This document shows positions 11,729 to 23,304 of a stretch of 64,000 nt of DNA, piece by piece (positions within the stretch are counted from its first letter, which is position 1; each line of letters starts with the position of its first letter). The notes beneath the pieces were generated by a model. It worked only from the letters and a program-made list of their open reading frames with translations, had not been told where the DNA came from and searched no databases. A program made the translations under genes and the position numbers. Source of the DNA: Hydrangea macrophylla (taxonomy: Eukaryota; Streptophyta; Magnoliopsida; Cornales; Hydrangeaceae); the NCBI GenBank assembly GCA_033977485.1, contig CM066991.1:30501850-30565849 (forward strand), given 5' to 3'.

Positions 11729-12379
11729 GAACGGTTGGTCAAGATCGGCCACCATGGTAAAGGATCAGAAGAATCAGTTGATTCAGGTGTACAAATAACT
11801 CGATCGGCCATCAATTGTGATTACGGCGATCGACAACGATGCAAAACTTAACATCCCCAATGGACCAGAACCCAGCATCAGTGAAGCTTAGAAGGGCACT
11901 GGCCGTACATGCCAGTGTTGCCAGAATACAAGCTTTTCTGGCAGAAAAGCGAATACAAATGACATCGACTAATGTGGTCGATATCATCGAGGACTGCCAA
12001 GAAGAAGTATCAAAAGGCTGCATAAGTCTAAAGGAGTTGGCATCGGCCCCTGCTAAGCTTGACGACTTAAAAGCCGATGTACAAGACCATCTCCTTGAGG
12101 TCGATTTGGGGGCAAGCGAGGAATACTAACCCACTTTCATCAATCAGTTACTTGAGCCCGATTTCCAAGCATCATTGATTCTCTTCTCAGAGAATTCAAA
12201 GATTATTTTGCCTAGGATTACCATCAAATGCCAGGGCTATTAAGGGAGCTAGTGGAACACTGTTTGTCTATCAAGGAGGGATTTAGGCCATTCAAGCAAT
12301 TGTCTAGGAGAATGTACCAGGTACGTTGATTGGATTTCCAACATCGTACCAGTAGTTAAGAAAAACGGCAAGATAAGGG
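11729..12379 (+). pseudogene. Element A pol: linker and N-terminal RT, cut by element B
   Basis: An open piece at 11839-12129 carries the pre-RT linker. The remaining reading shows LRELVEHCLSIK-like and VVKKNGKIR-like matches to the start of RT in shifted frames. At 12379 the RT is interrupted between KNGKIR and VYIDFRNLN, which resumes after 33289. The AAGGG at 12375-12379 is duplicated at 33290-33294, so the break is the insertion site of B and not a deletion. Confidence 0.72.
12375..12379. repeat. Target-site duplication of element B, left copy
   Basis: AAGGG lies directly before the LTR of B. The identical five bases follow it at 33290-33294. Confidence 0.95.
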
Positions 12380-13872
12380 TGTTGGGTTTGTGCCCTCAAA
12401 CCATTACTTTATGTATTAGACATTGACTTTTTAATATATGGATATCAGCTTTACATTTCATTATGTATGTTTCTTTCATGAGATGATTGTTTATTCCATA
12501 AGTATCATAGTAAGTATTTCGTGTGTGTATGAGATACATACAATGAGATACGAATTACTATTCTTTAATACTTAAAGCTTGTCACAGTGGATGATGAGAC
12601 TGGATATCTCATCAGGTATACACTGTAGCATCATTAACTACCATTGGATGGAGTGATAAATCTCAATCACTAGAGTGTGACTCTTGGTTAATATGCTAGT
12701 GCTTATAGTGCATTGACGGACCTGAGTTTCCTATTGACGCTCAATGCTGTCAACAGTCAATAGGAACTCATAACTTGTATAAGGTATGTGTTCTCAATCT
12801 TGAGACGATTATGAACACAGACTGTGGATATGGCTGCTTTGACTTACCAATCAGTGAGGTCTATAAAAGATCAACACCTGGGTATCTTGGGTATGTCATA
12901 TTCATAGGGTTGTGAACATATATTGTCAAGATAGAATCTACCCTCTGTTTCAGAGTAAGCATTCCCTTGAGAATGTCACCATGTCGATTACTGAGTACTG
13001 CAGTCTTGTTGATAAGAGTTATCAACATGTTTGGTAATCATGAGTAGTGAATGGGACTCAAGGAATACAAGAAGTAATCATGATTCAGGTTGACAGTAAC
13101 AGTTATCCGACTACCTGAATATGATTACGAATGCTGACGGTAGAGGGACATTAGTACAACATACAAGTCTAGTTATCGCTTCGGATATGTTCTTTTGCGT
13201 TGGAGTTCAGTTATCGTTTTATAGTGGAGTAAACGTTAACTGACCAGTTGGTTAGTTTGCTGATCAAAGAGTTTGGTCATGGTAATTAATAAACTGGTCT
13301 GAGCCAACAATAAAGAGCCTAGGAGGTCCCACTCTTAGCTCCGCCAGGATGCTTGGAAAGATGCTTGAGGATGATGTCCAGACAGGTTCGATCGATCGAA
13401 GATATCTCGATCGATTGAAGTCTGCAGGTTCGATCGATCGAAGATGGTTCGATCGATCGAATGTTCGATCGATCGAAGGCACTTCGATCGCTCAAAGTCT
13501 AGGTCGGTTCTGGGAATCTATAAATAGGGCAGCTGCGTTCTGGAAAAAGTTGTTCGTCGTTTTGAACGTCAGAAGCTGCAGAAACTGTTTTGGAGTCCCA
13601 AAACCTTCTCTATCCTCTCCATTAGGGTTCCCACCAACCCTAGTCTTTCTGGCAGGCATCCGCAGGAGTCATAAGGGTGAAGATCATCTAGTGGAGGCTG
13701 CTGGAAGTTGAAGATCAGAATTGGGTTCAAGACACTAAGGTATAACTCGTGTCCCCTCTTGTACGCATCTGTAGAATTGACGAGTAGTAGATCCGGGCAT
13801 GCCAATAAAGTTTCATAACTTGATTTTTCCGCTGCGCGTTTAAACTTTCCATTTAAACCTGTTTTTCCTTCA
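12380..13872 (+). repeat. Element B 5' LTR
   Basis: It starts TGTTGGGTTTGTGCCCTCAA and ends TTTTTCCTTCA. A TATA box, TATAAATA, is at 13519-13526, shortly after an array of six TTCGATCGATCGAA-type palindromes. The array therefore sits just upstream of the likely transcription start. Confidence 0.95.
13387..13496. repeat. Palindrome array in B 5' LTR (TTCGATCGATCGAA type, 6 copies)
   Basis: Copies start at 13387, 13406, 13429, 13448, 13464 and 13483, so spacing is 16-23 bp. Four are perfect 14-bp dyads and two carry one to three changes. The same array is at 32804-32913 in the other LTR. The open frame through it (Arg-Ser-Ile-Asp-Arg repeats) is a by-product of the DNA repeat. Confidence 0.9.
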
Positions 13873-13874
13873 AT

Positions 13875-13887
13875 TGGTATCAGAGCC
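13875..13887 (+). promoter_or_regulatory. Element B primer-binding site (tRNA-iMet type)
   Basis: TGGTATCAGAGCC begins two bases after the LTR end. It is the standard complement to the 3' end of initiator tRNA-Met in plant copia elements. Confidence 0.93.
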
Positions 13888-14043
13888 AGGCTCGTTTGGA
13901 TCCATAGATGCGTTTTTTGGAACACTATTTTGATTTGCATGTTGATTTTAGAACTGCTTTCGAAACTGCATCGTCACAGATCTGTTTCTGCAGTATTATC
14001 GCAGCAGTATACAAATCTGTGATTGCATTGGATGCAAGATGGG

Positions 14044-14342
14044 TTTGATCGATCGAAGTAGTCTCGATCGATCGAACGCTCTGTACTCGAGCGATCGAAC
14101 AGGTTTCGATCGATCGAAACCTTCTGTTGTTCGAGCGATCGAACAGAGTTCGATCGATCGAGACAGACTCTTTGTCAGGATCTTTGTTTCACAGTTTTAA
14201 AAAGTATTTTGAAATTAAAAGTTTAATTTTAACATATTCTGTAAAATTTTCAAATCATTATGTGAAACAGAATGTTCAAGCGATTGAACAATGTTCAATC
14301 GATCGAAGGTTCGAGCGATCGAACGGGCTTCGATCGATCGAA
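14044..14342. repeat. Palindrome array in B leader (TCGATCGA type)
   Basis: Two blocks (14044-14163 and 14276-14342) contain about ten copies of TTCGATCGATCGAA and variants such as GAGCGATCGAAC. They lie between the primer site and gag, outside the LTR, so B carries two separate arrays of the same motif. Confidence 0.85.
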
Positions 14343-14956
14343 CTGTGACAGAGAAGTTAGATGCTGTTTTTTGAGTTCTGACTCAGTATGTAAAGAGTTT
14401 ATATACTGTGTGAATCAATTGAGAGTTCCAATAGTTATATTTTGTTATATATATGCGTGGATGTGTGTTCAACTAACCTTTTGCAGCAAAAGTTAGTCGC
14501 TATCTCCCATGTCGCCAAGAGCATTTAATTTTGTGTTTGAATGTTTTAGATTGGTGTGTTGTTTTAAGTTTGGTTTGGTTTTAAGGCATATGTAAAGGGC
14601 GCTGCGACTTCAATCCTACGAAAAGGAAAGTCGCACCGGTTTCCCTAGCCTTTTATTTTGTTGTTGCTATTTCTATTTCTAGATAAATTGTAAGCTTCAA
14701 AAGAGGCATAGGTTCAATGTAATAGAATTAGAATATCCATGAAGATGGAGCAAGGAGCCGTTGTCCATGAAGACGGAGCTGGAGGCGATCAAACCAAAAG
14801 CAGGTTCTATGGAGATAGAGCCATGGGAGATAGAGGCATCGTTTAGATGTCTTTTATTTCATTTTAGTTTTTTGTTTTATGTGCTTTGTTTGTTGATTAT
14901 GTCAAAATCAAGTTCTTATTTAACCCTATTAAAAATATAGCATTTGGAAGTAGGGT

Positions 14957-14961
14957 GTCCA
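14957..14961. repeat. Target-site duplication of element C, left copy
   Basis: GTCCA precedes the left LTR of C and is repeated at 25555-25559. Joining the flanks restores a continuous D1 sequence (GTCCACAGGGATTG). Confidence 0.94.
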
Positions 14962-15619
14962 TGTCACGCCCCGGAGTAGCATAAATAGAGAAAAATAACT
15001 TTCCTTTATGGGTCCATAGGGAATGACAAGTGAAAGTCACTAACATCCACACCACACAGTACTAGTCCAAACAGGAACAGTAAAACAACTGAAATATAAA
15101 CACGGTTCTATCTATTACAAACATCAGAGTACGGTCCACAGGATCACAACAGGTCTGGAGACAACATATGCCCAAGTACCCGTTAACTACAAAGTACAAC
15201 AGTAAATGGAAAAGTAGTAATATAACTACTATCTATCTTCAGGTCTTCAACTAGCGTACGGATAGGCGTCAGCATAACTGGCATCAGTGGGGCCATCCTC
15301 GGCGTAACTCCCTTCAGGGTAAACGTTATTGCCATGAGTTCCGTCATCTGCATTGCAAAGGACAGGATAGTCTGGACGGGGAATGTCCAGGCAATAAAGG
15401 CCATCAGCTTGTTGAAAGCTGAGTGAGCACTAACTAACACAGTCTCATAGAAATGACATATTTACAGTTATGAACAATAGATGACAGTGATACTAAATAT
15501 ATCCTCATTCTTTTATTCAGACATATCATTAATCGATTATTATCGACTCCCACTCTAAGACTGATTTCACAATACCCAACTGACTATCTCGAACTGATTA
15601 TATCAGCACAACATACCAG

Positions 15620-15885
15620 TGCTCTTGTTCACCGCTATACCGCTTTTAAGAACTCTTGCGAGCACCCATACATTGTTCTCATATAACGACTGGTCCATGA
15701 ATATACCCATACTCTTGTTCACCGCTTTTAAGAACTCTTACTGTTCACCGCTTTTAAGAACGCTTGCGAGTACGATACATACACAGCTCTGGTAAATATA
15801 AATCATGGGTGTGCCACAACTACTCTTGTTCACCGCTTTTAAGAACTCTTACTGTTCACCGCTTTTAAGAACGCTTGCGAGTACT
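15620..15885. repeat. Tandem repeat in C LTR (GTTCACCGCTTTTAAGAAC units)
   Basis: A ~62-bp block holding two GTTCACCGCTTTTAAGAAC units occurs at 15712-15773 and 15822-15883. A related block with an 8-bp expansion is near 15623. Each unit starts GTTC and ends GAAC, a weak dyad. The second LTR carries the same array at about 23963-24228. Confidence 0.85.
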
Positions 15886-16242
15886 GTGCACCCATAATTC
15901 TCACGATCCTGATCAAATCCTTGACATATACTTATCGGATTTAACCTGAGCGAATCATCAGCTCGACACACACAACTTTAACATACAATCCTCTTACTGA
16001 CTTATTTCTCACTTATCCAATACTACCCAGTATTATCATCTCAAACTTACTACGTTATCGCGTCGTACTATTACTAGCGTTTCGAACCCGACTACGTTAC
16101 TCACCATATTATCTCAATCTCGTTATCGTATCCCATTACCTCCGTAATCCATAATATCGCATAATAGGAACATGAAACAACAATTAAACCACTACGCATT
16201 ATGAATTATAAACTGAAAGGAATACATTCATGTTCTGCTAGG

Positions 16243-16449
16243 TTCGATCGATTGAACTCAGTTCGATCGCTCGAAGAAAGTGCTGTTCGATCGATTGAAG
16301 TCTTCTCGATCGATCGAAGTGAAGGTAGTCTCGATCGATTGAAGTATTCTCGATCGATTGAACTCAGAGATGTTCGATCGGTTGAACTCAGTTCGATCGA
16401 TTTGGGACTCTGCTGTTCGATCGATTGAACTCAGTTCGATCGATCGAAC
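16243..16449. repeat. Palindrome array 1 in C 3' LTR (TCGATCGA type)
   Basis: About nine copies of TTCGATCGATTGAA, TTCGATCGCTCGAA and CTCGATCGATCGAA lie at 15-35 bp spacing. The duplicate in the other LTR is 24586-24792. The motif is the same as in the unrelated copia element B. Confidence 0.9.
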
Positions 16450-16939
16450 TTCGTCTTCTACAGATTCTGCCAGTGAACGTGCAGAATGTGCTAAGGGATG
16501 TTTGGGTTATAATTATACGTCCAGAATGTGTAAAACATCATAATTACGATACCGAGTGAGTTTGGAACTCACCAAAAGTCGTAAGGGCGCGTTTGGCTCG
16601 GTTGAAAGCTTCCAAGCTTCCTCCAATGGTGGCCACTTCTCTCTGCTCCTCTCTTCGTCTCTTCTGTCTCTCTTTCTCGGCCTCTTCTTGTTCTTCTTCT
16701 TCTCCTTCTTCTCTTCTGTCTCCTCTGCTGAGTGTATATATATATAGATATGTGTGTGTATATATATATAGATATATGGAGGTATGTGTATATAATATAT
16801 ATCAACACACAAGCACACACACTCTCAACTCACAAGGGTCAGCAAACACCCAATATACACGAATGCAGTGTATATATAGGAGAGGATGGGGTGCAGGTGG
16901 CCGTTTCTGCGCGAAAACTGGGATTCAAATCATTACACG

Positions 16940-17132
16940 TTCGATCGATCGAAGTATGTTCGATCGCTCGAACTCAGATCGGTCAGGTTAGATCGATTGA
17001 AAACAGTTTGATCGATTGAAGTGGGGACCACGTATTTAATTTATGTCGGTAGGGTTTTCGATCGCTTGAACAAGGCTCGATCGCTTGAACTGAAGGGTCT
17101 CGATCGCTCGAACTATCTTCGATCGATCGAAG
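16940..17132. repeat. Palindrome array 2 in C 3' LTR (TCGATCGA type)
   Basis: A second block of about eight copies near the LTR end includes GTTCGATCGATCGAAG and TTCGATCGATCGAAG. The duplicate is 25283-25475. Confidence 0.9.
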
Positions 17133-17211
17133 ATAAAATTTCATGAATGGTCAAGGAAAGTATATAGAATCTCTCTGCATTAAATATTTATTGAAAATAC
17201 GGGGTATTACA

Positions 17212-17250
17212 TCATCCACCACCCAACAAAAGATTTCGTCCTCGAAATCA
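17212..17250 (-). promoter_or_regulatory. Element C polypurine-tract region
   Basis: Read on the minus strand, the bases before the LTR are GGGTGGTGGATGA, preceded by GATTTCGAGGACGAAATC. The latter is an 18-base inverted repeat often seen between pol and the 3' LTR in plant chromoviruses. Confidence 0.7.
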
Positions 17251-17263
17251 GAAACATACAAGG

Positions 17264-20200
17264 TTAAAACAAAAACGGAAACTTCTCACGCATCTCTGAC
17301 TCTAGTTCCCATGAAGCTTCTCCTTCGTCATGATGCTTCCACTGAATCTTGACTAATGGAATCTCCTTATTCCTGAGCTTCTTGACTCCATGATCTAAAA
17401 TGCGAATTGGTCCTTCGTTGAACGTAACATTGTCGTTGACTTCAATATCCTCAAAGTTGATCTCGTGCGCTGGGTTATGAACACATTTCCTCAGCATACT
17501 GATGTGGAAAACGTTGTGCACTCCTGACATCTTCGGGGGCAATGCTAGGCGATAAGCAACTTTTCCCACACGCTCTAGAATCTCGAACGGTCCGATGAAT
17601 CGTGGCGATAATTTGCCTTTCTTCTGACCAAATCTGACAATGCCTCGAACAGGTGAAACTTTGAGTAGCACATGATCTCCAACGGTAAACTCTAAATCTT
17701 TGCGTCGCTTGTCAGCATAACTCTTGTGTCGGGTCTGAGCTGTCTTCATCTTCTCACGTACAATCTGAATCTTCTCACTAGTCTCTCGTATCATCTCTGG
17801 CCCAAGAAGTTGAGTATCTCCGACTTCAGTCCAACATAACGGTGATCGGCAAGGTCTTCCGTACAAAGCTTCAAACGGCGCCATTCCTATGCTCGAATGA
17901 TAACTGTTGTTGTAAGCAAATTCGATTAAAGGTAAGTGTGTCTCCCAAGAATTCTCAAAATCAATGACACAAGCACGTAACATGTCCTCCATTACTTGAT
18001 TAACTCTCTCCGTCTGTCCATCGGTCTGTGGATGAAAAGCTGAACTCAAGTTCAATGTTGTTCCCATCGCTGTCTGGAGACTCTTCCAAAATTCTGCAGT
18101 AAAGCGCGAATCTCGATCTGATACAATAGAAACAGGTACTCCGTGTAACCGTACTATGTGTTGCAGATACATTCGGCTCAATCGTTCCACTGGATACGTC
18201 ATACTGTAGCCGATAAAATGTGCCGTCTTTGTAAGTCGATCCACAATTACCCAAATAGCGTCATGATTCTGCTGCGATTTTGGTAATCCTACCACAAAAT
18301 CCATGGTGATGTGTTCCCATTTCCATTGAGGAATTGGTAACGGCTGTAGAAGTCCAGGTGGTTTCTGATGTTCTGCCTTTACTTGTTTACAAGTAAGACA
18401 CTGAGAAACATATTCAGCCACTTCTCGCTTCATTCCTTCCCACCAAAAATTTCTCTTCAAATCCTTGTACATCTTTGTACCTCCTGGATGAATCGTCATC
18501 CGTGATTTATGAGCTTCATCCAATATGTCCTTCCGGAGATTTTCTTTGTCAGGTACACAGAGTCTATCTTTACATCGTAAAGCTCCATCTGTACTAACAC
18601 TCCAGATCTCAGGTTCTTTTGCTGTCATCTTGGTGAACCATAACTTCAAATCCTCTGCTGTCTGTTGAGCTTCTATGATACGGCTGATCAAAGTTGGTTG
18701 TACCATCAGACATCCAAAATGTTGTCTTTCCATTGGTACCACTGGCTGAAGTTCGAATTCAGCTAACACCTCCAATGCTTTCCATTCTCGAATTAGCAAT
18801 GCAGCGATCACTAGTCGAGGTTTACGACTCAAAGCATCTGCTACGACATTTGCTTTACCGGGATGGTATTGCAATGAAAAGTCATAGTCCTTGAGTAACT
18901 CCATCCATCTTCGTTGTCGCATGTTCAACTCCTTTTGAGAGAACAAATATTTCAAGCTCTTATGATCGGAAAACAGATCAAACTTTTCTCCATAGAGATA
19001 GTGTCTCCAAATCTTTAAGGCAAACACTATTGCTGCCAATTCCAGGTCATGCGTCGGATAATTCTTCTCGTGTACCTTCAATTGTCTTGATCCATATGCG
19101 ATAACATTCCCGTCTTGCATGAGCACACAACCCAATCCCTGGTGCGATGCGTCACTGTAGATCACATATCTTTCTCCACTCTTAGGTATCGCAAGTACCG
19201 GTGCAGAAGTCAATTTCTCTTTTAACTCCTGAAATGCATCCTCATGCTTGTCCGTCCATTCATACTTCGTCTCCTTCCTTGTTAAATTCGTCAGTGGTCC
19301 TGCTAACTTGGAAAATCCTTCTACGAATCTTCTGTAGTATCCTGCTAACCCAAGAAAACTTCTGACCTCTGTCGCATTGGTCGGTCTATTCCAGCTTAAG
19401 ACTGCATCAATCTTAGATGAGTCCACAGAAATACCGTCCTGAGATATAACATGTCCCAAGAATTTGACTTCCCGTAGCCAAAACTCACACTTGCTGAATT
19501 TTGCATACAACTTGCTATCTCGAAGTGTCTGTAAGGCAATCTGTAAATGCTTCTTGTGATCTTCTTCCGTCTTTGAGTAGATCAGTATATCATCGATGAA
19601 CACTATAATGAATTGATCCAGATATGGTTTGAATACTCTATTCATTAAATCCATAAATACTGCTGGCGCATTCGTCAATCCAAAAGGCATAACTAGAAAC
19701 TCGTAATGCCCGTATCTTGTCCTGAATGCAGTCTTCGATACATCCTCTGGTCGAACTAACAATTGGTGGTATCCTGAACGTAAATCGATCTTGGAAAAGA
19801 TCCTAGATCCTTGTAACTGGTCGAATAGGTCGTCTATCCGAGGAAGTGGATATCTATTCTTGATCGTAACCTTGTTCAACTCCCTGTAGTCTATACAGAG
19901 TCGAAGTGTTCTATCCTTCTTCTTTACAAACAGAACTGGTGCTCCCCAAGGTGACGTACTCGGGCGAACGAAACCTAAGTCTTCAAGCTCTTGAACTTGC
20001 TTCTTTAGTTCCAACATCTCAGTTGGTGCCATCCTATATGGAGTCTTGGAAATCGGCAATGTACCAGGTACTAATTCCACACAGAAGTCTATTTCTCTTT
20101 TCGGTGGAAGTCCTTTAATATCCTGAAATACATCTTGAAAGTCTTGCACACTAGGAATCTGATCCATCGTGAGCTCTGTACTTGTATTCCCAATCGTAGC

Positions 20201-21784
20201 CAAACTACTCGTAAGAAACATGTCACTCGTCGGCTGACACTGAAATCTAATCGTCGGCCTTCCTTGTCTCGGAAATACAATCGTCTTAGTAGGGCAATCC
20301 AAATTGGCACTATACTTAGTCAACCAATCCATTCCTAGGATAATGTCGAACTCGGACATTGACAGAACTACCAAGTCTGCTGGAAAATTCCTATCTCCCA
20401 AAGTCAATGGGCAATCTTTACACACTTTACTCAACTTAACTGTCACTCCCAAAGGTGACACAACATTCAGTGTTGACTCAAGTGTCTGGGGTTCTAAACC
20501 CAATTGACGCACAATCTTAACAGCAATAAATGAACGTGCGGCTCCAGTATCAAATAAAACTTTAACTGGACTATGAAAGAGTACAAGCGTACCTTCCAAA
20601 TGTTGTTGCTCATCAGCGTTAAAGCCTGCTTCTCTTGGAATGATAGCATTCATCCTTGTCTGATCTGGAGGTCCTTGTATCCCTTGAATTGATGCTCCAT
20701 AATATCCTCCTTGTGGTGCACGACAATCCTTGCTCAAGTGCCCTGGCTTGTTGCAATTCCGACAGACAATATCCATTCTGCGATTAACTCTAGGGGCTGT
20801 ACAGAATCTGGCAACGTGCCCTGGCTTTCCGCAATTAAAACATCCTCCGCTATTGCTTGGCGGTGCTGTCAGTAGTGCCTGCGGCTGTGATCCTTGCTGG
20901 CGATATTGTTGGGGTCGAGTATAGCCCTGTTGTGGCTTTCTGGTTCCTTCCCAGGTTCTCTTATTCCCTTGGAAATTACTCTGAGGTCTCCAACCTTGAG
21001 TATTCCTTGGTGGCAAGTTATGGAAATTCCTCTGTTGAAAACTTCTAGATGACTGAGGTCGATTCATCTGTGGTTGTTGTGCTGGATAAGCATCCTTCTC
21101 TAAACCTGCAGCAAATCTGACAATCTCTTCAAATGATTGATTCAGATGACCAACCATCATATGTCTGAGATGGGGATTCAATCCTTGGTGAAATCTCTTC
21201 ACCTTCTTCTGTGGCGTGTCTATCATATGCTGAGCAAATCTGGATAGACGCTCAAACTGTGTTGTATATTCCCTGACATTCCATCCTCCTTGTACCAAAT
21301 TGAGAAAGTTCCTTTCCTGTTGATCTCTCTCATCCTCTGGGAAATACTTCTCCAAAAATCGTCCTTTGAATGTCTCCCATGGCATAGCTTTAGCAGCATC
21401 GATCCCAATAGTGGCTCGCTCGGCTTCCCACCAATCTGCGGCGGCATAAGTGAGCTGAAAAGTAGCAAGGCGACGCTTCTCTTGTTCGCTGCATTCCAAT
21501 GCTTCAAATATCAACTCCATTTCTCTTATCCATTGTTCCGCTTTCCATGGTTCTGTTAGTCCATCGAACTTCTCTGGACGTAACCCACGAAAATTTGCTA
21601 ACAACTTATCTCCAGTCTGTCTTGGTGGCGGGGGTGCAAAAGGTCTCTGGTGGGTGGAGTGATTATAAGTATCCCCCACATGCTCCATCCTTTGCATAAA
21701 TGCTTCGAAAATTCCCGTCGGATCCATCCCTTCCGGAATAGGTGCTCCATTACGTGCTTGGTGATTTCTCAAGGGTCCTACCAT
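17264..21784 (-). CDS. Element C gag-pol polyprotein with chromodomain-like tail
   Basis: This is a 1506-residue polyprotein for capsid formation, reverse transcription and integration. Domains in order: retrotransposon gag (about 60-230, with [11 protein letters not shown]); two CCHC zinc knuckles (C315/C318/H323/C328 and C341 to C354); aspartic protease D412-T-G with ILGMDW at 482-487; reverse transcriptase with FIDD at 729-732; RNase H with YSDAS at 876-880; integrase with an HHCC finger (H1092, H1099, C1129, C1132) and DD35E residues D1162, D1223, E1259; chromodomain-like end (about 1475-1506, [19 protein letters not shown]). Every catalytic residue I looked for is present and there is no internal stop. 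The ATG at 21784 is the first good start after the upstream acidic ORF. The product may be active, but expression is unknown. Confidence 0.95.
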   Translation of the reverse strand: MVGPLRNHQARNGAPIPEGMDPTGIFEAFMQRMEHVGDTYNHSTHQRPFAPPPPRQTGDKLLANFRGLRPEKFDGLTEPWKAEQWIREMELIFEALECSEQEKRRLATFQLTYAAADWWEAERATIGIDAAKAMPWETFKGRFLEKYFPEDERDQQERNFLNLVQGGWNVREYTTQFERLSRFAQHMIDTPQKKVKRFHQGLNPHLRHMMVGHLNQSFEEIVRFAAGLEKDAYPAQQPQMNRPQSSRSFQQRNFHNLPPRNTQGWRPQSNFQGNKRTWEGTRKPQQGYTRPQQYRQQGSQPQALLTAPPSNSGGCFNCGKPGHVARFCTAPRVNRRMDIVCRNCNKPGHLSKDCRAPQGGYYGASIQGIQGPPDQTRMNAIIPREAGFNADEQQHLEGTLVLFHSPVKVLFDTGAARSFIAVKIVRQLGLEPQTLESTLNVVSPLGVTVKLSKVCKDCPLTLGDRNFPADLVVLSMSEFDIILGMDWLTKYSANLDCPTKTIVFPRQGRPTIRFQCQPTSDMFLTSSLATIGNTSTELTMDQIPSVQDFQDVFQDIKGLPPKREIDFCVELVPGTLPISKTPYRMAPTEMLELKKQVQELEDLGFVRPSTSPWGAPVLFVKKKDRTLRLCIDYRELNKVTIKNRYPLPRIDDLFDQLQGSRIFSKIDLRSGYHQLLVRPEDVSKTAFRTRYGHYEFLVMPFGLTNAPAVFMDLMNRVFKPYLDQFIIVFIDDILIYSKTEEDHKKHLQIALQTLRDSKLYAKFSKCEFWLREVKFLGHVISQDGISVDSSKIDAVLSWNRPTNATEVRSFLGLAGYYRRFVEGFSKLAGPLTNLTRKETKYEWTDKHEDAFQELKEKLTSAPVLAIPKSGERYVIYSDASHQGLGCVLMQDGNVIAYGSRQLKVHEKNYPTHDLELAAIVFALKIWRHYLYGEKFDLFSDHKSLKYLFSQKELNMRQRRWMELLKDYDFSLQYHPGKANVVADALSRKPRLVIAALLIREWKALEVLAEFELQPVVPMERQHFGCLMVQPTLISRIIEAQQTAEDLKLWFTKMTAKEPEIWSVSTDGALRCKDRLCVPDKENLRKDILDEAHKSRMTIHPGGTKMYKDLKRNFWWEGMKREVAEYVSQCLTCKQVKAEHQKPPGLLQPLPIPQWKWEHITMDFVVGLPKSQQNHDAIWVIVDRLTKTAHFIGYSMTYPVERLSRMYLQHIVRLHGVPVSIVSDRDSRFTAEFWKSLQTAMGTTLNLSSAFHPQTDGQTERVNQVMEDMLRACVIDFENSWETHLPLIEFAYNNSYHSSIGMAPFEALYGRPCRSPLCWTEVGDTQLLGPEMIRETSEKIQIVREKMKTAQTRHKSYADKRRKDLEFTVGDHVLLKVSPVRGIVRFGQKKGKLSPRFIGPFEILERVGKVAYRLALPPKMSGVHNVFHISMLRKCVHNPAHEINFEDIEVNDNVTFNEGPIRILDHGVKKLRNKEIPLVKIQWKHHDEGEASWELESEMREKFPFLF

Positions 21785-22144
21785 GATGATAACGAGTATT
21801 GCCTACAAGAGACATATTGATCAGCTGAAAGTCTTCTCGTAGAAACGAAACCAAGATAGAACGAAAAGCAACAAGAACTAACAGTTCTACAAAGCAACAC
21901 ATCAATCAACCAACAATCAATATCAAAAGTACTGCTCGTATATATATAGATATCAAAAGATGTACCATGGAGTACACAGTAACCATACCATGTACCACGT
22001 GGGACAAGGCTAAAACAGTACTAAGGTCAACTACTACTGTCTATACCAAGCTATGGTCAAATAGCTATCTCTCGAGCTCCCAAAAATCTAGTGGACAACA
22101 TGTCCTGATAAAACAAACAAAAACTAAGCCCTGCAGGTCCTGAC

Positions 22145-23143
22145 TCAAAAGTCGTCAGCGTCTGATCCTGCTGGTGGTGCCTCATCCTCTGAATCAATCT
22201 CCATCTCCTCGAGTGGGTCATCCTCAACTGGTGCAACAAGATCTCCGACTACAACTCCTATATCCCAATCCTCTACTATCTCTGCATCATCATCCTCTAT
22301 CCCTTCTGCTATCGCCTGGTTTGCGACATCGACTGCTACTGCGGCGAATCCATCAGCTATATCAAGAGCTCCCGCTATGGCTGCCTCTCCCATAACAAAA
22401 TCTGCTGGCTGTGCGACCATCTGAGCTATCCATCCTACTGCCATATCGGCCATAGCTGCCATATGCATAATGGGTCCAGCCGGTATCTGAAGCACAACTG
22501 GTGCCTCTGGCACAACTACCTCCTCATCGGGCGCATCCTCATCTACTACTATGTCTGCCTCAACAGCCTCTGGGTCCGGTACTGGATCCTCTGGCTCGAA
22601 CTCTGGCTCCTCGGGGTCATCCTCAGGCTCCAGGTCCTCATCCTCTACTGGGTCCTCGTCATCTATCGGCTCCTCCTCTCCATCTCCATCTATGTCCTCA
22701 TCGGCATGCTCATCCTCAGGCTCCAGGTCCTCATCCTCCTGAATCGGCTCAGGCTCTGGAACTGGTACATCGGGTACCGACGATGGTGGTGGTGTTGCTG
22801 GCGCTGGTGCAACTACAGGCTCTGGTGGACCGGCTACAATAGCTCTCAACTCAATCTCATCCATCTCAGGCTTACTCTGAACTAACCGTAATATCTCCTG
22901 GCAAATGTCTCTACCAATCCTCGCAGTGTGGTAAGCATCCATACGCATCTGTGTCGGGTGAGTCCTCTCTGTCACATAAAGTGCTCTCCACATGTCCTCC
23001 TCCAAATGTCTACTAGCTATCTGGCACACACGCTCTCGATAAAACTCTGGGTCAGCTGGCTCCACGGTATCCCCATGGATCACGTGTCCTCCATAAGCAT
23101 CTGTAACAAACTGATGAAACTCTGGATCCATGCTATCCTGCAA
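22145..23143 (-). CDS. Extra acidic ORF upstream of gag in element C
   Basis: This is a 332-codon ORF between the primer site and gag, on the gag strand, ending 360 bp before the gag-pol ATG. I do not recognise the family. Residues 1-110 look folded and helical (PEFYRERVCQIASRHLEED, MRMDAYHTARIGRDICQEIL). Residues about 110-215 are proline-rich then strongly acidic, with repeats such as EDEDLEPEDEHADED. Residues about 216-300 are alanine-rich and amphipathic (MHMAAMADMAVGWIAQM, AIAGALDIADGFAAVAV). The tail is again acidic. The frame is intact in an otherwise intact element, which suggests a kept function. Extra ORFs are known in several plant Ty3/gypsy lineages, but I know of no assigned function for this one. 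Confidence 0.72.
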   Translation of the reverse strand: MQDSMDPEFHQFVTDAYGGHVIHGDTVEPADPEFYRERVCQIASRHLEEDMWRALYVTERTHPTQMRMDAYHTARIGRDICQEILRLVQSKPEMDEIELRAIVAGPPEPVVAPAPATPPPSSVPDVPVPEPEPIQEDEDLEPEDEHADEDIDGDGEEEPIDDEDPVEDEDLEPEDDPEEPEFEPEDPVPDPEAVEADIVVDEDAPDEEVVVPEAPVVLQIPAGPIMHMAAMADMAVGWIAQMVAQPADFVMGEAAIAGALDIADGFAAVAVDVANQAIAEGIEDDDAEIVEDWDIGVVVGDLVAPVEDDPLEEMEIDSEDEAPPAGSDADDF

Positions 23144-23283
23144 AGGAAAACTATCTATCGTCAGGAAGACGAACTTATCTTATACTCATATCTCATCTCA
23201 AGAAAATCTTAAATACTAGAACCAGATGGTGTGGAATCCATCAGTGAATGACAATATCAGAACCTAATCGTAATATAACCAGG

Positions 23284-23296
23284 TGCTCTGATACCA
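23284..23296 (-). promoter_or_regulatory. Element C primer-binding site (tRNA-iMet type)
   Basis: The plus strand reads TGCTCTGATACCA, i.e. TGGTATCAGAGCA on the element's own strand. It lies eight bases from the inner end of the 5' LTR at 23305. Confidence 0.9.
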
Positions 23297-23304
23297 AAAA
23301 ACCC

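Larger units (their letters stand above)
14962..17211 (-). repeat. Element C 3' LTR (left in window)
   Basis: On the plus strand it runs TGTCACGCCCCGG to GGGGTATTACA. It contains a nested GTTCACCGCTTTTAAGAAC repeat (15627-15883), two TCGATCGA-type arrays, a pyrimidine-rich stretch and TATATA tracts (about 16735-16880) that could supply a minus-strand TATA box. Confidence 0.95.

Noticed and set aside
13349..13711. Open frames with Arg-Ser-Ile-Asp-Arg repeats (also at 14127, 16201, 24544, 32766) as genes
   Set aside because: The peptide repeat is just the translation of TTCGATCGATCGAA DNA palindromes. It appears in several frames, in both LTRs and in unrelated elements, without any conserved domain.
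15183..15440. 85-codon minus-strand frame in the C LTR (copy at 23526-23783)
   Set aside because: It is within the LTR. It could lie in the transcribed part, but it has no motif, and duplication by LTR identity explains its conservation.
16513..16818. Basic/tyrosine-rich frames around 16513-17019 (copies at 24856-25362)
   Set aside because: They are translations of TATATA and TCTTCT low-complexity DNA inside the C LTR.
22463..22885. Tryptophan/leucine-rich 140-codon plus-strand frame and overlapping frames
   Set aside because: They are shadows of the GC-rich acidic ORF on the opposite strand; composition follows its GAG/GAT codon runs.
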